NCBI GenBank assembly: GCA_963681505.1
Contig: OY811984.1
Span: 1,841,272-1,905,271, forward strand
DNA from: Eunapius fragilis
Lineage: Eukaryota > Porifera > Demospongiae > Spongillida > Spongillidae
DNA: 64,000 nt
Direction: 5' to 3'
Shown piece after piece: positions 13,863 to 25,199 of the stretch. How positions within the stretch are numbered: the stretch's first letter is position 1; each line of letters begins with the position of its first letter. A model generated the notes under the pieces. The model ran no database searches. It was not told the origin of the DNA and saw only the letters and a program-made list of their open reading frames with translations. The position numbers and the translations under genes were made by a program.

Positions 13863-14240
13863 TTAATGGTTCTATAGCATTGGTCTTTTCTTATAGGCCC
13901 CGCCCACAAATGTTACCAGGATCCCACAAAGTAACACTGTGCAAAGCCCAGGAAGTATAAGGTCTGTAGTGGTATTTGTTCCATGAGATGTACATATACA
14001 TGGGTCTGTACACTTGTTTTTTTTTAAACAGACTAGAAGATGGCAGAATGTACTTCTTTGAGTTATATGAAAAGGCATCTGATGGAGCTGTAGTCACTGA
14101 TGTCAAGGTTTGGGAATCATCATATCCAACTGTGCTGGGGACCTATTTGATTTCTGTCTATACCCTCCACAGTGGAGGACTCCTGAAGGAACCAACTTCA
14201 CTTCCATACCTCCTAGCTCCTTTGCCATGGCAGTAGAATG

Positions 14241-14287
<47 letters not shown>

Positions 14288-14448
14288 ATGTGTGTATGAG
14301 TGTATGTTCTTTAAAAACATATTACATCATCACTATCAACAGTGAACAAGACTGGTCATTACTTGGCATCACCCATGGCAACAGCACTTGGTGGTCCTCT
14401 CCCCAGCTTCATTCTTCAGGTACCCACATGCACATACACACACACACA

Positions 14449-14504
<56 letters not shown>

Positions 14505-17037
14505 TAGCCATTGTACAATGGCTGCTGGCTGCACGATAGTTCATTTGAACTGGCTTTATTAAGACACTGTTTCTCTGCATTAGCATCAAGAGACACGTGG
14601 TGCAAGAGAGTACATCCCTCCAGGTAATGAGCAGATGTGGGAGGGGGGAGGAGGAAATCATATTACTGCTAGGCTTCTTTCAATACTAGTTTTTTAAAAC
14701 CACACTGGTCACATTTATCTGGTAAATCTATCTAGTCCTGGTTCAGATCTGATTGTAATTTCTTATGTGGTGTCACAACCAGAAAGTAACTGTACTGTCA
14801 GATAATCAAATTTGATTCTGTAATGCATAAGGCTGCCTTTCAGTAACCAGGAAATATGGTCGTTACAATATTATAAAATTGGGCAGATAGCTCACATATG
14901 CACACATGTACTTACTTTTCAGCAAGAAGTCTGGAAATTTTGCCATTTTGTGCCTTCAAGTCTGAGTATGCGTCAGAGCACAAGGTGAAGAAGTACAAGG
15001 GTGTTTATGAGGTCAGCGTAAACTACATGTATATGCTAGCACATGTGTACATGCACACCACACACCCACACACACACACACACACACATACACTAGGTCT
15101 TTGAGTCCAGTGTTTTCCCACCTGATGACACATGGTTTAGACTGAACACCATTCCTGACACAGGCAACCCAATCATAAACTACACGGTAATGTGACTATG
15201 ATAGCATGTGAACCTGATCTGTTTATTTTCAATGTGGATTAGACTGCATTGAAGATCTATACAATGTACCAGAAGGCCTTCAATGAAAGTCAAATTCGGT
15301 AAGGACATGATAATACAGAATGCACATACACTCCACTGTTTCAAATGTTTAAAGAAAAAGTACATTATGTGGTGGAAGGTTATGCATTGAGAGGGGAGGT
15401 GAGGTGAGGAGAAGCTGCAGAGTGAGGAATGAGGTAAGGTGAAGGAGAGGAGTTGAGGGAAAGATGAGGGAGAAGGGAGGTGAGGGAGAAGGGAGGTGAA
15501 GGTGAGGAGGTGAGGGAGAAGGGAGGTGAAAGTGAGGAGGTGAAGGTGAGGATGTGAGGGAGAAGGGAGGTGAAGGTGAGAGGTGAGGGAGGAGGTGAAA
15601 GTGAGGAGGTGAGGGAGAAGGGAGGTGAAAGTGAGGGAGAAGGGAGGTGAAGGTGAGGGAGAAGGGAGGTGAAGGTGAGGGAGAAGGGAGGTGAAGGTGA
15701 GGGAGAAGGGAGGTGAAGGTGAGGGAGAAGGGAGGTGAAGGTGAGAGAGAAGGGAGGTGAAGGTGAGGGAGAAGGGAGGTGAAGGTGAGGGAGAAGGGAG
15801 GTGAAGGTGAGGGAGAAGGGAGGTGAAGGTGAGGGAGAAGGGAGGTGAAGGTGAGGGAGAAGGGAGGTAAAGGTGAGGGAGAAGGGAGGTGAAGGTGAGT
15901 GAGAAGGGAGGTGAAGGTGAGTGAGAAGGGAGGTGAAGGTGAGGGAGAAGGGAGGTGAAGGTGAGGGAGAAGGGAGGTGAAGGTGAGGGAGAAGGGAGGT
16001 GAAGGTGAGGGAGAAGGGAGGTGAAGGTGAGGGAGAAGGGAGGTGAAGGTGAGGGAGAAGGAGGTGAAGGTGAGGGAGAAGGGAGGTGAAGGTGAGGGAG
16101 AAGGGAGGTGAAGGTGAGGGAGAAGGGAGGTGAAGGTGAGGGAGAAGGGAGGTGAAGGTGAGGGAGAAGGGAGGTGAAGGTGAGGGAGAAGGGAGGTGAA
16201 GGTGAGGGAGAAGGAGGTGAAGGTGAGGGAGAAGGGAGGTGAAGGTGAGGGAGAAGGAGGTGAAGGTGAGGGAGAAGGGAGGTGAAGGTGAGGGAGAAGG
16301 GAGGTGAAGGTGAGGGAGAAGGGAGGTGAAGGTGAGGGAGAAGGGAGGTGAAGGTGAGGGAGAAGGAGGTGAAGGTGAGGGTGAAGGGAGGTGAAGGTGA
16401 GGGAGAAGGGAGGTGAAGGTGAGGGAGAAGGGAGGTGAAGGTGAGGGAGAAGGGAGGTGAAGGTGAGGGAGAAGGGAGGTGAAGGTGAGGATGTGAGGTA
16501 CATTGAATGTAAGTCCTATATCATTGAACCCTAAGTCCTATATACATCTCCCTAAGTCATACATCTCCCTAAGTCATACATTTCCCTAAGTCATACATCT
16601 CCCTAAATCCTGCATCTCCCTAAATCCTGCATCTCCTAAGTCATACATCTCCCTAAGTCCTGCATCTCCCTAAGTCATAGATCATACATCTCCCTAAGTC
16701 ATACATCTCCCTAAGTCATACATCTCCCTAAGTCATGCATCATACATTTCCCTAAGTCATACATTTCCCTAAGTCATACATTTCCCTAAGTCATACATTT
16801 CCCTAAGTCATACATCTCCCTAAGTCATGCATCTCCAAAGCTCCACTCTCTAGTTCATTTGATGTAGCTGGTCGCTTGCAAGGATTCATACCATTATTTT
16901 TGTTATTGTTATGGTAAATATTCAGTACGAAGCAATACAGCACACAATATCAACACAGCGATTTTTGTTACTGTTACGATCTTTAATTCAGTACATCTAT
17001 ATTGATCATCCACCCAGGTTGGGTATGCCATGCGTTG

Positions 17038-17085
<48 letters not shown>

Positions 17086-17496
17086 TTGTGTGTGTGTGTG
17101 TGTGTATGTGTGTATGTATGTGAATACCAAAGTTCAATAACCTCCACCCACCCCCTCCACTCCTCACCCCTCCACTGCCACCTGCATTAGGGGCACAGTT
17201 GGAGGGCTTCACAGCATGGAGGAGTCGAAGAACAAAGCAAGTGGTACGAGGTTCCTTTTGGAGATGGTGAGTTGTCACGGCGATGGTATTCGTGACAGCT
17301 GATGAATTTCTCTGCTGGTCTCTTTTTTTTGCCAGGACCTCAAGATGGAAGGACAAGGTTGGTACACTAAATTTAATGCTTTCTAACAGAATGGAAAATA
17401 TGGACTACCAAATAAGGATGTTTCCGTGAAAAAGAGCCCAAACTGGTGTTTTTGTCATTGTGGTGTTATCCCTTTGTGTGACAATGGGCAATGGTC

Positions 17497-17575
<79 letters not shown>

Positions 17576-20500
17576 TGTGTGTGTGTATGTGTGCACATGT
17601 GTGTGTATGTGTGTGTACATGTGAGTGTGTGTGTGTGTGTGTGCGTATTCCATTACATACCCATGCGTTTACAAAACACACACGACAGACAACCTAGTCC
17701 ACACATCTGAGTATGTCTACCTGCCTGCCTCTGGGAACAGCAAGCTTTGCCATCTGAATAACTTCCAGTGGGTCCCTAATGTAGATGTCTACCTCATTAT
17801 CTCATGTGAGAGCAGTCAGGTACAATGTCTTTGTCCATGGTGATCACTCCTTCCCCACCCCCTGCAGTGAAGAGCCTTGGACGGTGGTTCGGCCATCTTG
17901 TTGAAAACTTGGAGGATGTGAGTGAAATGGGAGCATCATACATGTGTGTGTAACTCCATCACCTTCCTCTCCTCCCTCTCTCTCATACCTTTCCTCCCTC
18001 TCTCTCATACCTTCCCCTCCTCCCTCGCTCATACCTTCCCCTCCTCCCTCCTCCCTCTCTCTCATACCTTCCCCTCCTCCCTCTCTCTCATACCTTCCTC
18101 TCCTTCCCTCTCTCTCATTCCTTCCTCTCCTTCCCTCTCGCTCATACCTTCCTCTCCTTCCCTCTCTCTCATACCTTCCCCTCCTCCCTCTCTCTCATAC
18201 CTTCCCCTCCTCCCTCTCTCTCATACCTTCCTCTCCTTCCCTCTCGCTCATACCTTCCTCTCCTTCCCTCTCGCTCATACCTTCCCCTCCTCCCTCTCAC
18301 TCATACCTTCCTCTCCTTCCCTCTCGCTCATACCTTCCCCTCCTCCCTCTCTCTCATACCTTCCCCTCCTCCCTCTCTCTCATACCTTCCTCTCCTTCCC
18401 TCTCGCTCATACCTTCCTCACCTTCCCCCTCTCTCATACCTTCCCCTCCTCCCTCTCTCTCATACCTTCCCCTCCTTCCCTCTCTCTCATACCTTCCCCT
18501 CCTCCCTCTCTCTCATACCTTCCCCTCCTCCCTCTCTCTCATACCTTCCCCTCCTTCCCTCTCTCTCATACCTTCCCCTCCTCCCTCTCTCTCATACCTT
18601 CCCCTCCTCCCTCTCTCTCATATCTTCCTCTCCTTCCCTCTCTCTCATACCTTCCCCTCCTTCCCTCTCTCTCATACCTTCCCCTCCTCCCTCTCTCTCA
18701 TACCTTCCTCTCCTTCCCTCTCTCCCATCTTCCTGCAGCTATATGCACACACCCACGATGACCACTTTGAGTTGGTGGTGGTGGACTTTGAGAGTCAAGA
18801 TATTGATGTGGAGTATGTGTTGAAGAGTAGTGCCATTAAGAGGTAGGCTACCCAGCAGTAGAGTCATTGTGGTTCAGTTGCTATGGTCACCAGATGGAAG
18901 TTCATTAAGAAGACTGGTTTGTTCTCAAGAGCTGCTGGCTTGCAGGCAGGAATTGACTATGTCAAAGTATGTCTCGTCATTTAGACCACACCCACCACCA
19001 TCATAACTCCCCCTCCCTCCCTATCAGGACCCCAACAGCATAGTGATGACCATTGACATGCACCTCACACTCCCTGTGGGGTTTGTTGAGTACACCAGAA
19101 GGGTATGTGGTATGAAAGTGAAACCTGTTTACATAACTAATACTCCATTCTAAGAAAACAGCATATTGTTTTTCTGCTTGTGATATGGCATACCAGTCCC
19201 CTGTACATCATATAGGAGATACCCTACAATATATCCTTCATATGTGTGACTAAAGAACCACCAGGGTGAAAAATTTTGCATTGCAAAGTGTTGGGGCAGA
19301 GTCAGTGATCACGGCACACTGTGTTTGCAGCTTCGCAAGACGTGACAATGCGTTGCCACATTTGAAAGTGACGCCACTATATCAATTTGATTTGTATGTG
19401 CTATGTATATAAATCCACATGGGTGAAAATCTTGTAGAATGTTCCGTAATTATATGTGCAAGTAACTTAGTGTCCATTTAACATTTATTGTGTGACCTCA
19501 CGTGTGTTTGTGTTTATGAAATGTCTCATCCTCTTCCCTCTGTAGCACGTGATCCAAGGGAAGATGGGGTATGCTCCCATGTTCTTCAGACTGGGGCCTG
19601 GCTACACTGAAATCAACGTCAATGGTATGGTTGTTCACTGAAGAATTCTACTTAATAAGTTATGACGTATTTGTCCAGGTTTCTGGGAGACACTTACATA
19701 TGGCATGTTTGGTTTGTACAAGTCGGACTGGACTGCCATTGGTGGATTCAATGTTCAACAGTACACAAAATGGGGTGGAGAGGACTGGGATGTCCTTGAC
19801 AGGTTAGTACATGTGAGGCAGCCCATTGTAGAAGTAGATAAGAGGTTCCTTCTCAAGTGTGAAGCTTTATGGAATTAGCCAGCTCTATGCGTGTAACTCT
19901 TCTGTACATGGGACTGCTCAAAACGAATAGTACAGGTATATAGATAAGTTTACAAACAAAGTTATACGATTACCCGGGATCTGTGTAATGGCTAATGCAC
20001 ATGCCTGTCCTGCCAGTGGATACCAGCTAGCTTTTATTGAAAAAGGCCTGGGGACTAAATGAAGTTTAGGGCCTTTGTGTATGGCCTATATAAAATGTAC
20101 AGGAATGGTGCATTTACACAATATAAATTACAATATAAACATTTAAAAAACCATTGATGGAAAATGCTGTAAGTTCTCTTATAATAATTCTTTTCTTGTT
20201 TTCAGTGTAGAATTCGAAACTGATAAACAACTTAGAAGATGTATTTCAAATGTTATACCATTTGAAATCCAAATAATAATTTTGACGGAAAAGATTATTC
20301 TTTTCTTAGTCTTGCAAGTCAGTCGTTATTAAAAGGCAATGAACGATATACAATGGAAATGAGATGCTTCTTTTGGAATACCCACTGCCACGAGACCAGT
20401 GAATAGCCTAGTAATGTTCATCCAATGTATTAAGCTAAACATGTAAAAGCCATGGGATGTCATATATTAGTACCATGGAGGTGATGGTTATACGAAAATA

Positions 20501-22206
20501 GTTTTTCTCATTTGTTTGAGCACGCTGATTTGCAGTCAGCCAATGGTACTTTAAAAAAAAAATACTATGCTCATGTGTAAGAAATTCTTTACTGGAACAT
20601 CCATTTTTGCCTGTTAGGATGTCTTTATGTGGTTTTCAATTGATCCCATCATGGGTTAGCCTTTTCATGCTAGTGTCAAACAGGAGCTAAACTCATTTAT
20701 CTCGATTCCTGACCCAAATATTAGTCGTGCACAGGCCCAATATTTGGGTCCGGTGTTGAGACACATGGATACCTTGTTTCGACACTAGCATGATAAAGCA
20801 GCGAATCTACCCAGTTGTAGCTTAGTTTGAAAAATACAGACAGATCCATCCAAGACCGTTTATACATCTTATGAAGACATTATCTATCTGATGAGTGTCC
20901 GCTTTGTGTCTACACTGTGTGCATTAGCTTTCACTTGCTACTGTGTGCATTAGCTTTCACTTGCTACTGTGTGCATTAGCTTTCACTTGCTACTGTGTGC
21001 ATTAGCTTTCACATGCTACTGCGTGCATTAGCTTTCACATGCTACTGTGTGCATTAGCTTTCACTTGCTACTGTGTGCATTAGCTTTCACTTGCTACTGC
21101 GTGCATTAGCTTTCACTTGCTACTGCGTGCATTAGCTTTCACATGCTACTGTGTGCATTAGCTTTCACATGCTACTGCGTGCATTAGCTTTCACTTGCTA
21201 CTGCGTGCATTAGCTTTCACATGCTACTGTGTGCATTAGCTTTCACATGCTACTGTGTGCATTAGCTTTCACATGCTACTGTGTGCATTAGCTTTCACAT
21301 GCTACTGTGTGCATTAGCTTTCACATGCTACTGCGTGCATTAGCTTTCACTTGCTACTGCGTGCATTAGCTTTCACTTGCTACTGCGTGCATTAGCTTTC
21401 ACTTGCTACTGCGTGCATTAGCTTTCACTTGCTACTGCGTGCATTAGCTTTCACTTGCTACTGCTTGCATTAGCTTTCACTTGCTACTGCGTGCATTAGC
21501 TTTCACTTGCTACTGCTTGCATTAGCCTTCGCATGCTATTTTACTACATGGTTTAGAAGGTCTCGTACCCTGACCCCAGACATGCTAACCCCCTGATAGA
21601 CAGTCACCTGCTTTTCCATCTGTGCACAAGGCAAAACAGTGAGAGCTTTGTACATGAAATAGGCCACAGCTGAGAGCATAATATCTGTTGTGTCGTTCAA
21701 AAAGAAATTGATTAAAATAGGAAAAAAAGTGTACTCTCTGCAACACTTTGAGATAAGTTAGAACTGCTCCACTTAGAATGCAAACGGGTCCGCTATAGTT
21801 ACAAGGCAGTTTGGCAATGATCGAACTCTCTAATGATATCTCTTCAACATCAGAAAACCAGAGTAGGGCACTTGCATTAGCAATGATGTAATCAGTATGG
21901 CTCATAATCCTGGCATGTATGTTTGCTCAGTGTTATCACTGTCTACATTTGGAGATACACGTAAATGCACTCTCACATAAACTTATGCTAGAAATGGAAA
22001 TGGAATGGAAAGAACTTCTTGTTCTGGAATATTTCTTAGAACATCATTATTTATTCTGGTTATGTCTACTTATCTCTCTTTCACGTCTTGTCAACAGGAC
22101 CATAGCAAAAGGCTATGAAATGTTTAGGATAAGGCATCCAGGTCTGGTACATTACTACCACACACGTGATGGGCTGTGGAATAGCGCCAAGTCAGCAAAC
22201 AGATGA
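6158..22206 (+). CDS. B4GALNT3/4-like: B4GALNT3/4-like beta-1,4-GalNAc transferase, gene 1 (23 exons)
   Basis: Predicted Golgi type II enzyme adding beta-1,4-linked GalNAc to glycans. Exons: 6158-6245, 6317-6441, 6518-6637, 8425-8539, 8598-8722, 13897-13961, 14032-14107, 14173-14239, 14343-14419, 14584-14623, 14923-15011, 15097-15186, 15243-15298, 17191-17266, 17336-17357, 17689-17805, 17868-17917, 18739-18842, 18894-18966, 19028-19102, 19546-19624, 19679-19802, 22098-22206. They sum to 1962 nt and keep one frame (653 aa). A signal anchor lies at residues 5-25. A PA14-like domain ([27 protein letters not shown]) spans about 112-240, followed by a stem. The catalytic CHGN-type domain follows from about residue 480: SRAAGLQAG, TIDMHL (D535-x-H537, the likely metal site), [23 protein letters not shown] (608-614) and HTRDGLW (639-645). 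The spacing matches vertebrate B4GALNT3/4, but the protein is shorter than the roughly 1000-aa human enzymes. The start ATG is supported by an equivalent exon, ending in phase 1, in both paralogues. The exon 1 donor is the least certain junction. Confidence 0.85.
7371..7800. repeat. Minisatellite in intron 3 of gene 1
   Basis: Repeats of about 24 bp built on GGTAGGTAATGTTGTCATGC, with variant GGTGAGGGTAGG inserts giving longer composite units. It begins as GGGTCTGGGGTTAGGTAAG copies near 7371. Confidence 0.9.
8019..8072. repeat. Short 11-bp tandem repeat
   Basis: Five head-to-tail copies of ACCTTAGGGCC in intron 3 of gene 1. Poly-C and poly-G tracts follow at about 8262-8281 and 8341-8365. 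Confidence 0.9.
9990..10155. repeat. 26-bp minisatellite
   Basis: About six copies of a G/C-rich 26-bp unit containing GTGCTGTGGGTGCACCAGG. It creates overlapping repetitive ORFs on both strands that are not genes. Confidence 0.9.
10725..11300. repeat. 26-bp minisatellite, about 21 copies
   Basis: Highly homogeneous array of a 26-bp unit with core TATGGGCATACTTGAAGGTC. Some units are shortened or carry GTACGTA variants. It ends in an AT dinucleotide run near 11319-11342. The array is open in all minus-strand frames because of its period, not because it codes. Confidence 0.95.
12186..12475. repeat. 29-bp minisatellite, about 10 copies
   Basis: Ten near-identical direct copies of a 29-bp unit (core GATAGCTCCACCAGCACTGC) with no spacers between units. 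Located in intron 5 of gene 1, just upstream of the hAT relic. Confidence 0.95.
12767..13562 (+). pseudogene. hAT-type transposase relic (ZMYM1/DUF4371-like)
   Basis: Several short frames together resemble the hAT-derived proteins related to ZMYM1. The first (12767-13036) is a lysine/serine-rich N-terminal piece with PGPRKPK. The next (13151-13354) reads SPKRSLISNKCRNELNP and LKPLCATRWTVRTGAI, typical of the segment before the catalytic core. Then come QAFEEISTTSYDDYGRRAKG and AVTEEVSLLLAG at 13351-13510. The frame shifts near 13508 into a continuation reading TTLEDALQQADIVSTIK, followed by a stop. Stops between pieces and absence of the remaining RNase H-like core and dimerisation region show a broken DNA transposon copy within an intron. 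Confidence 0.75.
13802..13858. repeat. CT microsatellite before exon 6
   Basis: (CT)n run preceded by CCCT repeats, about 40 bp upstream of the exon 6 acceptor in gene 1. It is pyrimidine-rich on the sense strand. Confidence 0.9.
14244..14502. repeat. GT and CA microsatellites flanking exon 9
   Basis: A (GT)n run at about 14244-14290 lies just after the exon 8 donor and a (CA)n run at about 14430-14502 just after the exon 9 donor. Gene 2 has GTGTGTG at the same position after exon 8, so the first tract is shared by the two copies. Confidence 0.9.
15395..16497. repeat. 22-bp purine minisatellite, intron 13 of gene 1
   Basis: About 1.1 kb of a 22-bp unit with core GAAGGTGAGGGAGAAGGGAG, shortened or substituted in some copies. 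All residues are purine apart from T. The period makes long minus-strand reading frames (384 codons), which are artefacts. Confidence 0.95.
16507..16835. repeat. 17-18-bp minisatellite
   Basis: About 18 copies of CCCTAAGTCATACATCT, with TTT/TCT and CATACAT/CTGCAT variants. It immediately follows the 22-bp array in the same intron. Confidence 0.9.
17039..17125. repeat. GT microsatellite
   Basis: (GT)n with occasional TATG interruptions, in intron 13 shortly before exon 14 of gene 1. A second, longer (GT)n run lies at about 17498-17642 in intron 15. Confidence 0.9.
17957..18735. repeat. Pyrimidine minisatellite filling intron 17 of gene 1
   Basis: About 30 copies of a 25-26-bp unit (CTCATACCTTCCCCTCCTCC and variants). 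It fills nearly all of the 821-bp intron and runs to the CTGCAG acceptor at 18738. The same intron is 65 bp in gene 2. Confidence 0.95.
20919..21535. repeat. 26-bp minisatellite in intron 22 of gene 1
   Basis: About 24 copies of a 26-bp unit (core GCATTAGCTTTCACTTGCTA) with two alternating variant sites (CTTGC/CATGC and CTGTG/CTGCG). It lies in the 2.3-kb last intron. Confidence 0.95.
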
Positions 22207-23993
22207 TCCATTCAATTTGCATCAGACAATCACTTACTGTTCTATCACTGAATGTTTGTGTGTTTCAACAATCCTCATTGGTCATCTTTTTTAAAATTAA
22301 CATTAACATTCGAGCTCTGGGTAATGTGAATTGATACACCCATACAGGGTGCCCTAAATCAAGAAATCAAGTGCTGGTGCCACAAGTTATTTGCATCAGT
22401 TAATACACAGACTTGATTCTGGAAGCCAAGGTTGGCTTCAGGCAACTGAGCGGAGTGTGGCTATGGAGGTCTACTGTAGTTAAGAGCAGAGTGTGGCTAT
22501 GGAGGTCTACTGTAGTTAAGAGCAGAGTGTGGCTATGGAGGTCTACTGTAGTTAAGAGCAGAGTGTGGCTATGTAGGTCTACTGTAGTTAAGAGCAGAGT
22601 GTGGCTATGGAGGTCTACTGTAGTTAAGAACAGAGTGTGGCTATATAGGTCTACTGTAGTTAAGAACAGAGTGTGGCTATGTAGGTCTACTGTAGTTAAG
22701 AACAGAGTGAGGCTATGTAGGCCTACTGTAGTTAAGAGCACTCATAAGTTATTATTGAGACTATATTATTATACTCAATAATTTCATTTTCTTTTGCATA
22801 ACCTTTTAATAGCATATGTCAACCAAACTTTTTCAAAGCATTGTGGATGGATCAAAGACCAAACTAAGATGCTCAACCAATTTCTGTGGTTCAAAGCCAG
22901 TATTACTTAGTAACAAGTCGTTTGTTGTACAAATTGTAAGAGGTCAGTTGATATGAATAATATAGGTTGATATATAGCCTGCAATGCGTTTTTGAGCCTG
23001 CATCAGTCAACATATCGATCTGCCCTTTATTGTGGCAACATGGCCCAAAATGACAGAACAAACTGAATTCATGTTCATGAGGAAAAGTAAATTTGCATAA
23101 TTTTTCAAAGGTCTTAACAAAACAAACAGAAGCCAAGTTCATGAAGGAGGAAGCAAATGTCTTACAATAAGCTGTCAACATCTAAACGACTATATGAATA
23201 ATCGTTTTGTGTACATGCTAAAGATGTATCAATGTGTTAGGAGGTTGATTAACGAAAGTATATAACTGTACATCTTGAGACATCCTATTTGAACAATGTA
23301 ACACTATTTAAACCGAACAAAATTGAACAATCTGTTGCTCATTCAGACATTTCTGTTCAGATTATCATTGCCAGTGAATCAAATAGTCATGTTCAACATG
23401 AGATGATGATGCAAGAAAAAGACAGCTAGTTGGAAGGGGTTTCAAAGTGTAACTGGATGCATTTATTTCAAAGACCCTAACAAATGCACCTTGGCCTTTT
23501 GACCAAAATTCTTTTGCTCAACAGTATGCCCTAGCCTCAGCATCTGTGCTGGCAGTGCTCTTTGCTAAGTATTTGCACTCACAATCCATTTCAGCATTGC
23601 ACTTCTGTTAGTAGTGAGGCCGTAATATCTCCGCATGATGATATGTTATTAATTATAGTTCAGTAAGTAGGAAAACCACTGATTGAGGGTGGAAGGTTAT
23701 CGCATGGCCAACTGAGAACTGTTTCACACAATTACATCTAGTGCTGTTGGTAAGTGTCCAGTCATATCTCATGCACAAAGTGTCACAAAACAGCACACAG
23801 GTGAGAGCCACGGATGGACACTTTCCCTGCATGTGGCACTGGTATGTGATATAATGATGAACGGTTCACACTGCCTTAGGAGAAAATGATAAGGTCAGCG
23901 CCAGTGGTAAATTGTAATCATCAATCATGTGAGACAGAGTAAAAATAAATAAAATGTGCAGTCTGTGAAGTGTAATGACCAATGTGCTCCTCT
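22207..23993. other. Tail-to-tail spacer between genes 1 and 2
   Basis: Contains the two 3' untranslated regions. No gene was recognised. A 36-bp array at 22447-22740 is listed separately. Otherwise AT-rich unique sequence without transposon signatures. Confidence 0.5.
22447..22740. repeat. 36-bp minisatellite, about 8 copies
   Basis: The unit contains GAGTGTGGCTATGGAGGTCT followed by ACTGTAGTTAAGAGC. Because 36 is divisible by 3, both strands read as 12-aa repeat peptides, but there is no start context or neighbouring exon to support coding. Confidence 0.9.
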
Positions 23994-24624
23994 TTAATTG
24001 CCCCACAGCCCATCACGTGTGTGGTAGTAATGTACCAGACCTGGATGCCTTATCCTAAACATTTCATAGCCTTTTGCTATGGTCCTGCATGCGGGGAGAA
24101 AAAAAGAGGAGAATGTGCTAAATCAGAAGTCCTTGAATATGTGGTCTAAACACAACTTCATCAGCTGATCACTAACCTGTCTAGGACATCCCAATCTTCT
24201 CCACCCCACTTTGTGTATTTTTCCACATTGAATCCTCCAACAATGGTCCAATCAGATTTGCACAGGGCATATATGCCATATGTGTAGACTTCCCAGAACC
24301 CTAAATAATATGATCATGTGGTCACTGTTACCCCATCATATCACACACTAGACTTCAGTACTTACCATTGATGTTGATTTCAGTGTAGCCAGGCCCCAGT
24401 CTGAAGAACATGGGAGCATACCCCATCTTCCCTTGGATCACGTGCTGGTTACCATAGACACAGCAGTTAGGGTTTAATAGGTGTCACCTTAAGTCACACC
24501 ACGTACCCTTCTGGTGTACTCAACAAACCCCACAGGGAGTGTGAGGTGCATGTCAATGGTCATCACTATGCTGTTGGGGTCCTGATAGGGAGGGAGGGAG
24601 GGAGGGAGAGAGATAGGTGAGAGA

Positions 24625-24700
<76 letters not shown>

Positions 24701-25161
24701 GAGAATACATAATACATAAGGGGAAGAGGGACATACAAGGATTGACACTCACTGTGACATAGTTGATTCCAGCTTGCAAGCCAGCACTTCTCGAGAATTT
24801 ACCAGCCTTCTGGATGAGTGCCCATCTGATACACATAAATATGAGTGAACCACGCACACCATGATACTTAAATTTCAGCTTCAGTTGCCAGACGTTTCAC
24901 AACAAATACCATCTCATCAACAATAGCCTCTATATGCAAGTACCTTTTCAGAGAGCTCTTTTCAAGTGTATATTTGATATCAATGTCTTGGCTTATAAAA
25001 TCCACCACCACTAGCTCAAAATGGTCATCGTGGGTGTGTGCATATAGCTAGCATGGGGGGAGAGCTAGTTGTAATGGTATGGTGCTGTAAGTGAAGCCAC
25101 CTGAGCACTCACATCCTCAAGGTTGTTTACAAGGTGTTTGAACCACTGCCCTAAGTTCTTC

Positions 25162-25199
<38 letters not shown>

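Larger units (their letters stand above)
8723..13896. other. Intron 5 of gene 1, a 5.2-kb repeat-filled intron
   Basis: The largest intron of gene 1 separates the two halves of the PA14-like region. It holds three separate minisatellites, an hAT transposon relic (12767-13562), homopolymer runs and a CT microsatellite (13802-13858). No additional exon is needed: the phases of exons 5 and 6 join directly, as in genes 2 and 3. Confidence 0.75.

Noticed and set aside
15349-16503. 384-codon proline/serine/leucine-rich ORF
   Set aside because: Produced by the 22-bp purine minisatellite in intron 13 of gene 1, with no splice or homology support.
18739-19802. Assignment as chondroitin GalNAc transferase (CSGALNACT)
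   Set aside because: The CHGN domain is shared, but the SRAAGLQAG, DMHL, GKMxxAPM and HTRDGLW pattern and the PA14 domain fit B4GALNT3/4 better.
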